55,256 nt of DNA from Leptolyngbyaceae cyanobacterium SM1_4_3 (GCA_012031415.1 JAAUTN010000009.1:1-55256), one strand, 5' to 3'; numbered from the stretch's first letter, positions 36,004-45,190 are shown. The notes: generated from the letters alone by a model not told the origin. Program-made: numbers and translations.

Positions 36004-37377
36004 ATGACTATTGCCGCCAAATCTAGCAAAAAATCGACGGGGTTCATTAGAAACTCTACGCTGATCTTGTTGGCATTTGCCACTGCCTTCTTTCCACGAG
36101 TGTTAGACAATGTAGGCGCTCCCTCCACGATTAATTTCGTTCACTTTGCAACCATTCCTTTAGCTACGGTTTGTGTAATCGCGACAAGTCGCAGCAAAAA
36201 TCGCTATCAAGTTGCTATTTCCTGGTCGCTGCTCATCGCTCTGTTGGCGTTGTTAGGAGTGATGCTTGCCAGCGCTCTAGTGAACGGGGCAGGCATTATT
36301 AACGTTGTTTTAGATTTCATGCTGCTAGGGGAGCCTTTCGTTTTGCTGCTCGCATTAGTTAGCATCCCTATGTCTTCAGGGAGCTTCCAGCAGATCAAAA
36401 AATGGCTAATTTACTTTAATTTTACCCATATTTTATTTGCCTACTTCCAGTGCTATGTTCTACGCTTACCTGCCACTCGTATTGCAGGCGGTGATTTAGT
36501 TCAAGGTGTTTTCTATTTCAGCGGCGCTGGGCACGTGGTTGGCTCTTCTGTCGCTTTGATCTTTGGGATGTATTACTTTATCAGTGCCAAGACAACTCCT
36601 CTCTGGCTGCGTGTAACAGTGATGCTAGCTGCTTTCTGGCAGATGATAATTTCTGATGCTAAGCAAGTCATCCTGACTTTCATGGTTGCTGGGGCACTCT
36701 TAATGCTGACAAAGTTCAAAGACATTGGAAAGCTCTTTCAATATCTAGCGATCGCAATAGTTTTTGGCTATGCATTTCTCTGGTGTATGGAGAATGTGCC
36801 TGCTTTCCGTTCATTCAACACCTGGGTTAGACCAGAAATTTACGGCCCTGATGGTGAAGCAACGTTACTCAAATCTGCATCTTTAAGAATCATTCCCTCC
36901 TTTTATGAATCTCCACTAAATTGGCTATTGGGGCTAGGCCCAGGACATACCGTTGGGCGACTTGGGGGCTGGATGCTTGAAGATTATTGGTCTTTACTCT
37001 CTCCCTTTGGTGCAACCATTCATCCTGCTAGTCAAGCTGTTTGGGATGCAGTAACGGCAAGCTGGCTTGGCGATCAGTCAAGTATGTTTTCGCCGCTGTT
37101 TGGCTGGGCAGGAATCTGGGGTGATTTAGGGCTTCTTGGATTGGGTGCATACCTCTACCTGGGTTGGATCGTATGGCAAAAGCTCTGCAAGGATGACTTC
37201 TCAAAATTCCTGGTACTCAATGTTTTTGTTGTCGGTCTAATTTTTTCTCAAATGGAAGAGCCAGGATATATGCTCACTGTTGCAACTTTGATTGGACTTC
37301 AATGGCAAGAACACAGGGCAACCAGGCGATCGCCCAGTCTTCCTGTCCAACTCAAATCTGGTGTAGTGAGTCACTAA
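36004..37377 (+). CDS. O-antigen ligase/Wzy-like polymerase
   Basis: A membrane protein of about 457 aa with 10-12 hydrophobic segments and large periplasmic loops. The loop near residues 280-370 contains GLGPGHTVGRLGGWML and SMFSPLFGWAGIWGDLGLLG, resembling the Wzy/O-antigen ligase family. As the last gene of the plus-strand arm, it is the best candidate for the enzyme that joins repeat units on the periplasmic side. A GTG at 35989 would extend it by five residues; I prefer the ATG at 36004, with GGGGTGA about 12 nt upstream. Family sequence conservation is weak, so the assignment rests on topology, loop motif and context. Confidence 0.8.
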   Translation: MTIAAKSSKKSTGFIRNSTLILLAFATAFFPRVLDNVGAPSTINFVHFATIPLATVCVIATSRSKNRYQVAISWSLLIALLALLGVMLASALVNGAGIINVVLDFMLLGEPFVLLLALVSIPMSSGSFQQIKKWLIYFNFTHILFAYFQCYVLRLPATRIAGGDLVQGVFYFSGAGHVVGSSVALIFGMYYFISAKTTPLWLRVTVMLAAFWQMIISDAKQVILTFMVAGALLMLTKFKDIGKLFQYLAIAIVFGYAFLWCMENVPAFRSFNTWVRPEIYGPDGEATLLKSASLRIIPSFYESPLNWLLGLGPGHTVGRLGGWMLEDYWSLLSPFGATIHPASQAVWDAVTASWLGDQSSMFSPLFGWAGIWGDLGLLGLGAYLYLGWIVWQKLCKDDFSKFLVLNVFVVGLIFSQMEEPGYMLTVATLIGLQWQEHRATRRSPSLPVQLKSGVVSH

Positions 37378-37502
37378 ACTTCCTCAAAACACTGCACTCT
37401 ATCCTAACCTGAGTGATTAGCACTATACCTGCTTCAATCGAAACGGGACACAGAAAGGAACTCTGTAGCCCGTTTTTGTACAGCATTATGCATACATCTT
37501 GG

Positions 37503-37558
37503 AATACATTTTGATGTGGAAGCCCTCACTCCGCCAGGCTTCCACATCAAAATGTATT
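37503..37558. terminator. Long perfect inverted repeat between convergent genes
   Basis: Two 22-nt arms (37503-37524 and 37537-37558, starting AATACATTTTGATG) are perfectly complementary around a 12-nt loop. It lies between the polymerase (plus) and exosortase (minus) stops and should stop both transcripts. The flanks also mirror each other (TTTGTACAGC before, GCGTTGTACAAA after), so it may be the core of a larger palindromic element (about 37476-37580). Confidence 0.8.
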
Positions 37559-37585
37559 AATTAGGGCAGCGTTGTACAAACAGTA

Positions 37586-38500
37586 TTACTGAACTTGCGA
37601 TCGCTTGGGCTTACGGTTAGCGACTCCCATCACGATGTAGTAATAAACAGTAAATAGTATCATTGAAAAAATTTGCCCGCCCCAGGAACCGTGCCAGAAC
37701 TCAAAAGACTCTTGACCCCAATACACAGATGCCATAGTTAATAGCATGATGCGCGGGACGTTGAAGATTAAAGCCAGAACAATGGCGATCGCCATCAGTA
37801 GAATAATTTTTGAGCGGCTCAATTTAAGAAATAACCCCAATAGCAGAGTGGCTGCTGCCATTTCTAGAGCCATATTGAAGCCATTGCAGCCCCAAGCCAC
37901 TGTCACCGCTCCTCCTGGCAAGGAGACGACTGTATCAGTTGCAATTGCAGGTTGACCAATTCCCCTTAGGGCTAAGCTGCCACTCCAGGCCATCAAGCGT
38001 TCAAGCACATCAGGTGGTGTAAGCAATCGCCAAACAACCCCAGCTACCTTATTTGGATGGGGGAACAGACCTAGAGTAATTAAAAAAGTAGGTAAAGGAT
38101 AGAGCCTAAAGAAAGAAACTCCCCAACAACTGCACGCAATCCCAAACATAATTGCCCAGAAGATAACGGATCGGCTCCAGTTTTCTGCTGCTAGAAAAGG
38201 CAGGAGCGTTACTCCACTCAGAATTAAGACATGACCCAATAACCTGTCCTCAGGAGGAGCAATCAATTTTTGGACTTGATGGCGCTGCTTCCAAAGCTCC
38301 CATAATCCTAACCCCACTGCTATGGCCATCAGAGCGATCGCAGAACCCTTAGAAGCGGCTAGAAGGAGTCTTCCAAGCCAAAGCACAAAACAGCAGAGTC
38401 CTACCAACACACCACAAAGAACAATACGTCCGTGCCCGGTTCGAGTTCCTTCAGACACAAGGTTGAGGATGGTCTGTTTAGACTGTTTGTTGCGCTTCAT
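37586..38500 (-). CDS. Exosortase/archaeosortase family protein (cyanoexosortase type)
   Basis: A membrane transpeptidase-like protein of about 304 aa with 7-8 hydrophobic segments. The three catalytic signatures are visible in order: Cys in VAWGCNGFNMALEMAAA, Arg in NVPRIMLLTMA and His in FWHGSWGGQIFSM. Exosortases process proteins bearing a C-terminal PEP-CTERM-like signal at the membrane and are often encoded with exopolysaccharide genes, as here. I chose the ATG at 38500, preceded by GAGG at good spacing, over the GTG at 38524. I see no PEP-CTERM substrate in this window; the targets would be elsewhere. Confidence 0.88.
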   Translation of the reverse strand: MKRNKQSKQTILNLVSEGTRTGHGRIVLCGVLVGLCCFVLWLGRLLLAASKGSAIALMAIAVGLGLWELWKQRHQVQKLIAPPEDRLLGHVLILSGVTLLPFLAAENWSRSVIFWAIMFGIACSCWGVSFFRLYPLPTFLITLGLFPHPNKVAGVVWRLLTPPDVLERLMAWSGSLALRGIGQPAIATDTVVSLPGGAVTVAWGCNGFNMALEMAAATLLLGLFLKLSRSKIILLMAIAIVLALIFNVPRIMLLTMASVYWGQESFEFWHGSWGGQIFSMILFTVYYYIVMGVANRKPKRSQVQ

Positions 38501-38524
38501 CAAAGTCAACCTCAGTATTGACAC

Positions 38525-39106
38525 ACACTATATTTCTCCAAATCAATCGATTTTGACCCCAGATCACCAGGTTGCTGTAAGAGAATGAGCCTCTGGAGAT
38601 CTGGTTTGCTGACAAGACTCTGTAAGGGAGTCCTAATAAATCTGTAATCGCCATAGCACAAGGCTTCGACGAAACCTGCCCCGACGATGGGTACGCCCTC
38701 TAGCACGTTTGTCAAGCAGCTAAGGGAATTCATACCAGCTTCAACACCTCACGCCGAGACATGAAGTGATTGGGTAGAAAATGCTGTGTCTACACCCTTG
38801 ACTATGTATAGAATACTCTATTCAATTAAAAGCAGAAAAGAGATAAATCCTAAACATTCCAAAATCTTTATTGAATATTGAGGACTTTATATGAATGGCG
38901 CTGAAATAAGTAAAAATGCAGCACTCAGATCTGCGACTTCTTTGAGAAGTCGCAGATCTTGCCGCCTTAAGTCAGTGCCATTGGACTTTATATTAGCTTT
39001 GCGATCGCAGTGCATTAACTAGTCCAAAGTATTGAAATAATCATAAATCCTGTTGGGTATGTGCTGCGAGAAAATTCCTAATAGGTATTGCTAAACAATA
39101 CCAACG
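38525..39106. other. Gene-free stretch between exosortase and cupin genes
   Basis: No convincing gene. A 73-codon minus-strand ORF (38512-38733) overlaps the exosortase start and lacks family resemblance. The stretch holds the 33-bp palindrome copy at 38927-38959 and AT-rich DNA with no other clear structure. Confidence 0.5.
38927..38959. repeat. 33-bp perfect palindrome, copy 2 of 3
   Basis: Same arms as 5090-5122 (AGATCTGCGACTTCT and complement), spacer TTG. It lies about 150 bp beyond the cupin-gene stop, upstream of the exosortase. Confidence 0.9.
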
Positions 39107-39730
39107 TTAAAAGGTTTGAACCGTGTGATGGATAGGATCAAACTCAAACCGCTGGGAATAGTCTGTTTCACCATAGAGATTAAAGGTGACGGTAGGTTCG
39201 CTGCCCAACGGCTCAACACAGTGAATTGTGTCGGGGAGAAAGCCAATGATATCTCCAGGTACCAGGTTTTTTTCACCCACTTGCTCAATTCGATTGGGAT
39301 GTTCTGAGGTGGGCGATCGCTTCCAAAACTGGTTTTTCTCCTCTCCGCCAATCACAGCCACAATTCCCCAGGTTCCGTGATTGTGGATTGGAGAAACATT
39401 TTCAGGCAACCAGGCAACCATTTGAACGGTGATTGGAAATTGATGTTCCTGATACAAAAAACGAACAGACCAGCCTGGATTGCTCGGTGGATTGGTAAAC
39501 TCCATTTGCAGCCAGTAAGAACTCGTCAACAGTCGCCGCACCAAAGGTTGAATCAGCAATAGCCGCTGATAGTCGTCAGTTGTCGTTAGCAGAATATCTT
39601 CCAGGTTAGTCAAAAATCGATAGAGCCGATAAGGTTCCACGAAGGAGTCAAGGTCAGGTTGAGGCTTGCAGGCTTTGCAGATTCCCTCAGGGGTGACTAT
39701 CCAATTCTGAGTATCCAGGCAATTATCCAT
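39107..39730 (-). CDS. Cupin protein related to cysteine dioxygenase type I
   Basis: A 207-residue metal-dependent double-stranded beta-helix protein. The metal-binding signature SPIHNHGTWGIVAVIGGEE (His-x-His plus downstream Glu) lies near residues 113-131, with the third His in DTIHCVEPLG. The length and the N-terminal helical part (FLTNLEDILLTTTDDYQRLLLIQPLVRRLL) match cysteine dioxygenase-like proteins of cyanobacteria. Whether it oxidises cysteine or another thiol is not evident. N-terminal CKACKP could bind metal or form a disulfide. Cytoplasmic and apparently monocistronic. Confidence 0.85.
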   Translation of the reverse strand: MDNCLDTQNWIVTPEGICKACKPQPDLDSFVEPYRLYRFLTNLEDILLTTTDDYQRLLLIQPLVRRLLTSSYWLQMEFTNPPSNPGWSVRFLYQEHQFPITVQMVAWLPENVSPIHNHGTWGIVAVIGGEEKNQFWKRSPTSEHPNRIEQVGEKNLVPGDIIGFLPDTIHCVEPLGSEPTVTFNLYGETDYSQRFEFDPIHHTVQTF

Positions 39731-39781
39731 CGTTTTAGTAGAAGTTTAAGCAAAAGAATCGTTTTTCTGTAACGATTGGAT

Positions 39782-39928
39782 TTAGAGGATGTTTGAAAAG
39801 TCTAATTTGTAACCCAAAGGTCTGTAGGGGCGTGGCATTCGGGCAAGAATTTTCGGTCTATTTCAGGATTTACCTGCCGAATGCTACGCCCTTACGGGGA
39901 CATTTGCTGCTTTTCAAACATCCTCTTA
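39782..39928. mobile_element. 141-bp MITE with 16-bp terminal inverted repeats and TTA duplications
   Basis: The element 39785-39925 starts GAGGATGTTTGAAAAG and ends with its exact complement. TTA flanks it on both sides (39782-39784, 39926-39928). The interior is itself partly palindromic (GGGGCGTGGCATTCGG and CCGAATGCTACGCCC). No coding capacity. The TTA duplication fits the T-N-A targets of IS5-related elements; the mobilising transposase is not in the window. Confidence 0.85.
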
Positions 39929-40090
39929 GCAATTCCAGATCGTCTATTCCAATTATCGGAGACTGAGCAATGAAAAAATGAGCTTTTCCTGAGTAAAAGG
40001 TTAATTTCTTGCGGCAATTAAAGATTGTGTCGCCGCTGTATGCCGCGCTTTGTATTCTACTCAAGCGAGAACTACTACGAGGTGCAAGTA

Positions 40091-41044
40091 ATGAATAAAA
40101 TTCTAAAAAAGATGGATTGGGTCAGGCGGATTGCGATCGCCCCCACCATCATTACCATCATCATTCTTGTAATCGCTAGCCTCAATATTCAACTGGCTTT
40201 CTCCCAGTCCATCACTCGCGATCGCTGTGAGCTAGACCCAAACTTTGTGTTTATCCCGGCGGGTGATTTTATCGCAGGCAGCGATCGCACAGAGCGGGAA
40301 TATGGGTATTATCTGTCTGCTCAATCCCTTGCCAGCAACGCGGAACGAATACCTCGGGTTGCACAACAACTCCAGCTACAAGCCTGGTTCGAGCGAGAGT
40401 CGCCACGTCAGAGGCAATCGCTGCCTGCTTTTTGTATTCGCCGCAATCTCATCACAAATGCTGACTACCAGGCTTTTGTTCTGGCAACGGGGCATCGTCC
40501 ACCTGGCATTTCTGAGGCAGAGTACCAGGAGCAAGGGTTTCTTGTGCATTCTTACGATGAGGTGCAAAACTATCTATGGGTAGGCAGCGATTATCCAAGT
40601 GGGACAGACCAGCACCCAGTTGTGCTGATTTCCTATCTTGATGCGATCGCCTTTGCCCAGTGGAAAGGGCAACAAGATCAAAAAACTTATCGACTTCCCA
40701 CTGTCGAAGAATGGGAAAAAGCAGCCCGAGGCACAGATGGACGTTACTTTCCCTGGGGAAACCAGTGGCAAGATGAAGCAACAAATTGGGCTGGCAGTGG
40801 CATAAACGGAACGAGTGCGATCGCCACATTTCTCTTAAGTCGCAGTCTTTATGGTGTAGAGGACATGGCAGGCAACGTGTTTGAATACACTTCAACGTTG
40901 CAACGGTCGGGCATTCAAACTTTAGCTGTGATGAAAGGCTGCTCTTGGGATGACTCTCCAGGATTTTGTCGTGCAGCTTATCAACACACTCGCCCCATAA
41001 ACTCTCGTCACATTTTATTTGGATTTCGTTTAATACAGGAATAG
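40091..41044 (+). CDS. Secreted SUMF1/formylglycine-generating-enzyme family protein
   Basis: A protein of about 317 aa. The signal peptide/anchor (basic MNKILKKMDWVRRIA, then hydrophobic to about residue 40, LAFSQS) is followed by an FGE-sulfatase fold: FVFIPAGDFIAGSDRTE, LPAFCIRRNLITNADYQAFV, HPVVLISYLDAIAFAQW, YRLPTVEEWEKAARG, YGVEDMAGNVFEYTS, MKGCSWDDSPGFCRAAYQ, FGFRLI. The family includes FGE, EgtB-like and regulatory domains. One pair of Cys (GCSW, GFCR) sits near the FGE active-site region, but the exact Cys motif differs, so catalysis is uncertain. Start at 40091 with GAGGTG upstream; 40025 is less likely. Confidence 0.88.
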   Translation: MNKILKKMDWVRRIAIAPTIITIIILVIASLNIQLAFSQSITRDRCELDPNFVFIPAGDFIAGSDRTEREYGYYLSAQSLASNAERIPRVAQQLQLQAWFERESPRQRQSLPAFCIRRNLITNADYQAFVLATGHRPPGISEAEYQEQGFLVHSYDEVQNYLWVGSDYPSGTDQHPVVLISYLDAIAFAQWKGQQDQKTYRLPTVEEWEKAARGTDGRYFPWGNQWQDEATNWAGSGINGTSAIATFLLSRSLYGVEDMAGNVFEYTSTLQRSGIQTLAVMKGCSWDDSPGFCRAAYQHTRPINSRHILFGFRLIQE

Positions 41045-41056
41045 CTATACCATCGC

Positions 41057-41093
41057 TAAATTGTGCCTTTCGCGTCGCGAAAGGCACAATTTA
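41057..41093. terminator. 37-bp perfect palindrome after the SUMF1-like gene
   Basis: Arms TAAATTGTGCCTTTCGCG and complement (18 bp) with a one-base centre, 13 nt past the stop codon. A very stable hairpin, without a long T-tract. A terminator or a dispersed repeat. Confidence 0.7.
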
Positions 41094-41258
41094 ACGCGTT
41101 TAACGAACTGACGAACTGACGTTAATTCAGTGTTATTCTTCTCTACTCAACTTCTCCTTAGCCATTTCTCAGGAAATTCTCAGGTTGTGGGGGGTTAATA
41201 GCGGATAAGCCCAGATTAGGTTCTGACACGATTCACTCACCCACTACCGGAGACTTGC

Positions 41259-41909
41259 ATGAGAGTTAAATACGCTGCGGCTTTTGCTACTGCTTCAATC
41301 CTGAGCGTAGGGTTGGCAGTTGTCTTTTCCCAGTCCACGATAAACAGAGTCCAGGCCGGTCCTCAAACTGTTGCTCAATCCAATCCTTGTGCGGGTGCGA
41401 ATCCTTGTGCAGGTGCTAACCCTTGTGCGGGTGCGAATCCTTGTGCGGGTGCGAATCCTTGTGCAGGTGCTAACCCTTGTGCGGGTGCTGATGCTTCTAC
41501 GACCGACTCTACTGCACCTTCTGTTTACTCCGATACTAGTGGCCTAGCTATTCGAGGAACTGACCCAGTTGCTTACTTTACGGAGAGTGGACCTGTTCAA
41601 GGTAGTAGTCAATTTGAGTATGAGTGGAATGGTGCAACTTGGAGATTTGCTAGTGCCCAAAACCGCACGCGCTTTGCCAGCAACCCTGAAGCTTATGCCC
41701 CTCAGTATGGTGGCTATTGTGCTAAAGCGGTTAGCGAAGGTAATCTTGCCTCAATTGATCCCAATGCCTGGAGAATTGTAGAGGGTAAGCTCTATCTCAA
41801 CTACAGTGCAGAAGTGCAGCAGCAATGGTTGCAAGATGTTCCGGGCAACATTGCCAAGGCCGATGCCAACTGGCCTGAGGTGTTAGTCGGAAATGTTGTT
41901 CATCAATAG
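41259..41909 (+). CDS. Secreted YHS-domain protein with six NPCAGA repeats
   Basis: A 216-residue exported protein. Signal peptide (MRVKYAAAFATASILSVGLAVVFS, cleavage near residue 34-41), then six perfect NPCAGA hexapeptides (about residues 42-77; Cys every six residues), a Ser/Thr linker and a YHS domain (about 90-190: YSDTSGLAIRGTDPVAYF, FEYEWNGATWRFASAQNRTRFASNPEAYAPQYGGYCAKAVSEG, ending in a short helix). YHS domains are linked to metal, often copper or heavy-metal, handling. The Cys array suggests a soft-metal-binding tether. The family's C-terminal helix (WLQDVPGNIAKADANWP) is typical. Monocistronic or weakly linked to the SUMF1-like gene upstream. Confidence 0.9.
   Translation: MRVKYAAAFATASILSVGLAVVFSQSTINRVQAGPQTVAQSNPCAGANPCAGANPCAGANPCAGANPCAGANPCAGADASTTDSTAPSVYSDTSGLAIRGTDPVAYFTESGPVQGSSQFEYEWNGATWRFASAQNRTRFASNPEAYAPQYGGYCAKAVSEGNLASIDPNAWRIVEGKLYLNYSAEVQQQWLQDVPGNIAKADANWPEVLVGNVVHQ
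41382..41489 (+). repeat. Six 18-bp in-frame tandem repeats
   Basis: Each unit reads AATCCTTGTGCGGGTGCG or a synonymous variant (AAC/AAT, GCA/GCG, GCT/GCG). All substitutions are silent, pointing to selection on the NPCAGA peptide rather than very recent DNA slippage. Confidence 0.95.
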
Positions 41910-42359
41910 AAATAAGAACATTACCGAATAAAGGGCGTTGCTCAATTCGGGTATGCATGGGTGTGAGTGTTGCGTTCGCGTAGTACTCGCACCCAATTTC
42001 ATATTTATACTCATTTAAAGGGCGCTGTGTACAAACGCAATGAAGCAAGGGATGAGGATCAAAGCTGGTTGACCGACAAAACTCCTAGAACCATTGACAC
42101 ACCGTAGGTTGGGTTTCACTTTGTTCCACCTAACCCATATCACAAGATTTGTCAGTCAATCAGGGATAAAAGTTACATTTCAGAAGGCTACAACGTTAGG
42201 TTGGTTGAAAGATGGACTTTATTTTTTTAATTCTTTAGAATTTACGCTCCTGCAAAATTAAAGAATTAGAGAGGTGAAAGTAAAGTTTTTCAAGAATTTC
42301 AACAACGACCTTAAAATCTAGTTGGTAAGGATATTGATTTTTGCAGGAAACATTACGTA
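41910..42359. other. Gene-free stretch with palindromic repeats
   Basis: It contains a MITE-like palindrome (about 41930-42027) related to the 1172 and 44397 elements: GGCGTTGCTCAATTCGGG start, GGGTGTGAGT...ACTCGCACCC hairpin, and near-identical AAAGGGCG(T/C)TG at both ends. A separate repeat, GTAGGTTGGGTTTC...CCACCTAACCC, lies at about 42104-42138. The rest is AT-rich with no gene and probably includes the histidine kinase promoter. Confidence 0.6.
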
Positions 42360-45190
42360 ATGTTGAGTCATAAGCTGCTGCGGTTGATTCTTCTTGTCAC
42401 CCTGGGTTTGCAAATCTTTGTTGTGGGACAGTTGAGCTATTTTTTCATCGGTAACGAGCCGCAGAGCAACGTTATCTTACTTGGTCTCTCGGCTGGAGGT
42501 TTGGCGATCGCCCTGACCTTTCTTCTTCAAATTGATCAGCGCCTCAAGCGAGAGACTGAAGGGAAAGCTGACGCGCTAAAAGAAATTAGTGCATCCAAAC
42601 AGGCTGAACAAGAATTACAGCAGCATAAAACTCAAATGCGTGCGTTCTATCAAATGGTAGTCGTCCAGGGTCTGACGTTTGAGCAAAGAGTTCAGCGATT
42701 TTTGGAGTTGGGCTGTGAATGTTTCAACTTAGAGCTTGGAATTTTTGCTCAAGTTGAAGAGAGTGACTATACCGTAGTTGCTGTTCACGGCTCAGACGAA
42801 TTACGTCCAGGTACAGTCTTTGACCTGAGCCAAACCTACTGTGCAGTTACCATTCACTCGGCAGAACCCGTCGGGTTTGAATTTGCACAAGAGTCAGAAT
42901 GGGTGACGCATCCCTGCTACCAAGCCTTCCGTCTGGAAGCTTACTTAGCCATGCGAGTTATGGTGAATGGAAAACTATACGGTACGCTCAATTTTTCCAG
43001 CCTGACTCCACACCCTCGCGAATTTACTAAAGTCGATCAGGGTCTGATTGAGATGATGTCTCAATGGATTGGCACGGCGCTAGAACGTCATCAATCAGAA
43101 GCAGCCCTCCATCAATCACAAGCTCGTTATCGTGCAGTAGTTGAAGACCAGACAGAATTGATCTGCCGCTTTCTGTCCGATGGAACGATTCTTTTTGTTA
43201 ACGAAGCTTTCTGTCGTTTTTTTGGAAGGGCGAAAGCAGAATTAATCGGTAAAAGCTATAAGCCAGTAATCTTTGAGGGCGATCGCGAAGCGGTCGTTCG
43301 GCTTATCGCGTCCATGAGTCTAGAACATCCAGTCGTCATGATTGAGAATCGAGTGCTGGTGAATGGTGAAATTCGCTGGACACAGTGGATAAACCGAATG
43401 ATTTTTGACCAGCAGGGACACTTTGTTGAGTATCAGTCAGTAGGGCGAGACATCACAGAGCTTAAACAGGCTGAGGAAGTTTCACGCCAGAACGAGGAGC
43501 GCTGGCAACTCGCTATTCAGGGAAATAACGACGGCATTTGGGATCATGACCTTGTAACGAACCGTCGCTTTATCTCTCCGCGCTGTACAGAAATTTTAGG
43601 ATACTTCTACGATGAGATTAGCGCATTTGACGCATGGATGAATATAGTTCATCCCGATGATGTTGAGAATATGCGTCAAGCTTTTCAAAGACACGTTGAC
43701 CGGGAAACCCCTTTTTACTCCTGTGAGTATCGAATTAAGTGTAAGGATGGTAGCTACAAGTGGCTGCTGACGCGGGGTAAGGCGCTGTGGAATGAGAAGG
43801 GAGAGGCAATTCGGGCGGTGGGTTCGGTTACAGATATTAGCGATCGCAAACGAGTAGAGTGGGAATTGCAGCAGGCGAAGGAAGCCGCCGAAGCCGCCAA
43901 TCGTGCTAAGAGTACATTTCTGTCCAACATGAGTCACGAGTTACGCACGCCTCTCAATGCAATTTTAGGATTTACTGAGCTTTTAAGTATGGACCCTGCT
44001 ACTAGCGACGAGCAGCTAGAACAGCTAGACATCATTCTTCGCAGCGGTGAGCATCTGTTGAAGTTGATTAATGATGTGCTTGAGCTATCTAAAATTGATG
44101 CAGGTCGAATCGTGTTGCATGAAAATCAATTCGACCTGCATCAACTGTTGAATGACTTGGAGACTATGCTCAGCAGTCAGGCATCCAGTAAGCGGCTACA
44201 GCTTTACTTTGTCTGCGCCCCAAACGTGCCTCAATATGTGCGTGCAGATGAAGGTAAACTGCGTCAGATTTTAATCAATCTATTGGGTAACGCAATTAAG
44301 TTTACTGAAAAAGGGAGTGTGAGTCTACGAGTTCAGCAGGCAAATCAGCAGACAAAGACAGACTTACCCTGCACTTTATATTCTTTACTCCTGCCTGACG
44401 TTGCTGGATCTGAGCGTATTTTGGAGCGTGAAGTTGAAGGTTTCACGCTCAAAATATACCTCTATTAAGCAATACTCTCCTGCCTTTTGTCCTGAGTTTT
44501 GAGGTTCAAGACACGGGCTTAGGGATTGCTCCTACGGAGATTGGTCAGTTGTTTGAGCCTTTTGTTCAAACGTCAACCGGACAGCAGCAACATCAGGGAA
44601 CGGGTCTGGGACTAGCAATCAGCAAACGGCTTGTACAGCTAATGGGTGGCCAAATTACAGTCAGCAGCGTGCCCAATCAGGGAACTGTCTTCAAATTTGA
44701 AATTCCGGTTAGCTTGATCAAACCCCACACTGAATCCACTTTCTCTGTCACTAAACGAGTGGCTAGTCTAGCACCTGGACAGCCTGCTTACCGCCTTTTA
44801 GTTGTGGAAGATCAACACGATAGCCGAAATTTAGCAGTCAAACTGCTCACTAAAGTAGGTTTTGATGTCTATGAAGCTACTGATGGTCAAGAAGCGATCG
44901 CCCTTTGGCAAAACTGGGAACCTGACCTAATTTTGATGGATATGCAAATGCCTGTGTTGAGTGGATATGAGGCAACTCAACAAATCCGAGTTTTGGAAGC
45001 AAACTGCACTGCCTCATCACCTCAACCCACAGTAATCATTGCAACGACTGCTAGTGCCTTTGAGGAGCAGCGATCGCAAATCTTACAGTCTGGCTGCAAC
45101 GATGCAGTTTATAAACCATACAAAGTAGAAGAGCTTTACGCCATTATTGCTAAGTATTTGGGCGTAAGTTACCTCTATTCACATGAGTAG
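42360..45190 (+). pseudogene. Hybrid sensor histidine kinase (TM-GAF-PAS-PAS-HisKA-HATPase-REC) split by a MITE
   Basis: Before the insertion the frame (42360 to about 44396) encodes two membrane helices (about 6-25 and 38-58), a GAF-like domain (about 90-245), two PAS/PAC domains (about 255-505, the second ending RAVGSVTDISDRKR), HisKA with the phospho-acceptor His in STFLSNMSHELRTPLNAIL, and the ATPase N-box LINLLGNAIKFTEKG. A 79-bp palindrome plus 9-bp duplication (44388-44484) then adds 88 nt and brings a stop at 44466. Removing it restores LLLPFVLSFEVQDTGLGIAP (G1 box), GTGLGLAIS (G2 box) and a REC domain (VVEDQHDS, DLILMDMQMP, final K near KPYK). The kinase is therefore inactivated here unless the 3' part is translated separately (ATG 44549). 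Confidence 0.9.
44388..44484. mobile_element. Palindromic MITE-like insertion with 9-bp target duplication inside the histidine kinase
   Basis: The direct repeat CTCCTGCCT at 44388-44396 and 44476-44484 bounds a 79-bp near-palindrome (44397-44475). Its ends GACGTTGCTGGAT and, reversed, AGTATTGCTTAAT match the 1172-1255 element. Its core hairpin is GAGCGTGAA...TTCACGCTC. Deleting element plus one repeat restores the kinase frame exactly. Confidence 0.88.

Noticed and set aside
38512-38733. 73-codon minus-strand ORF upstream of the exosortase
   Set aside because: It overlaps the exosortase start, shows no membrane or known domain, and is likely chance.
40452-41087. 211-codon minus-strand ORF opposite the SUMF1-like gene
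   Set aside because: It mirrors the real gene on the other strand, has no family marks, and the plus-strand protein has clear conserved motifs.
41930-42027. Target-site duplication around the third palindrome
   Set aside because: The AAAGGGCG(T/C)TG pair has a mismatch, and the left copy overlaps the element's own end, so it cannot be counted as a duplication.
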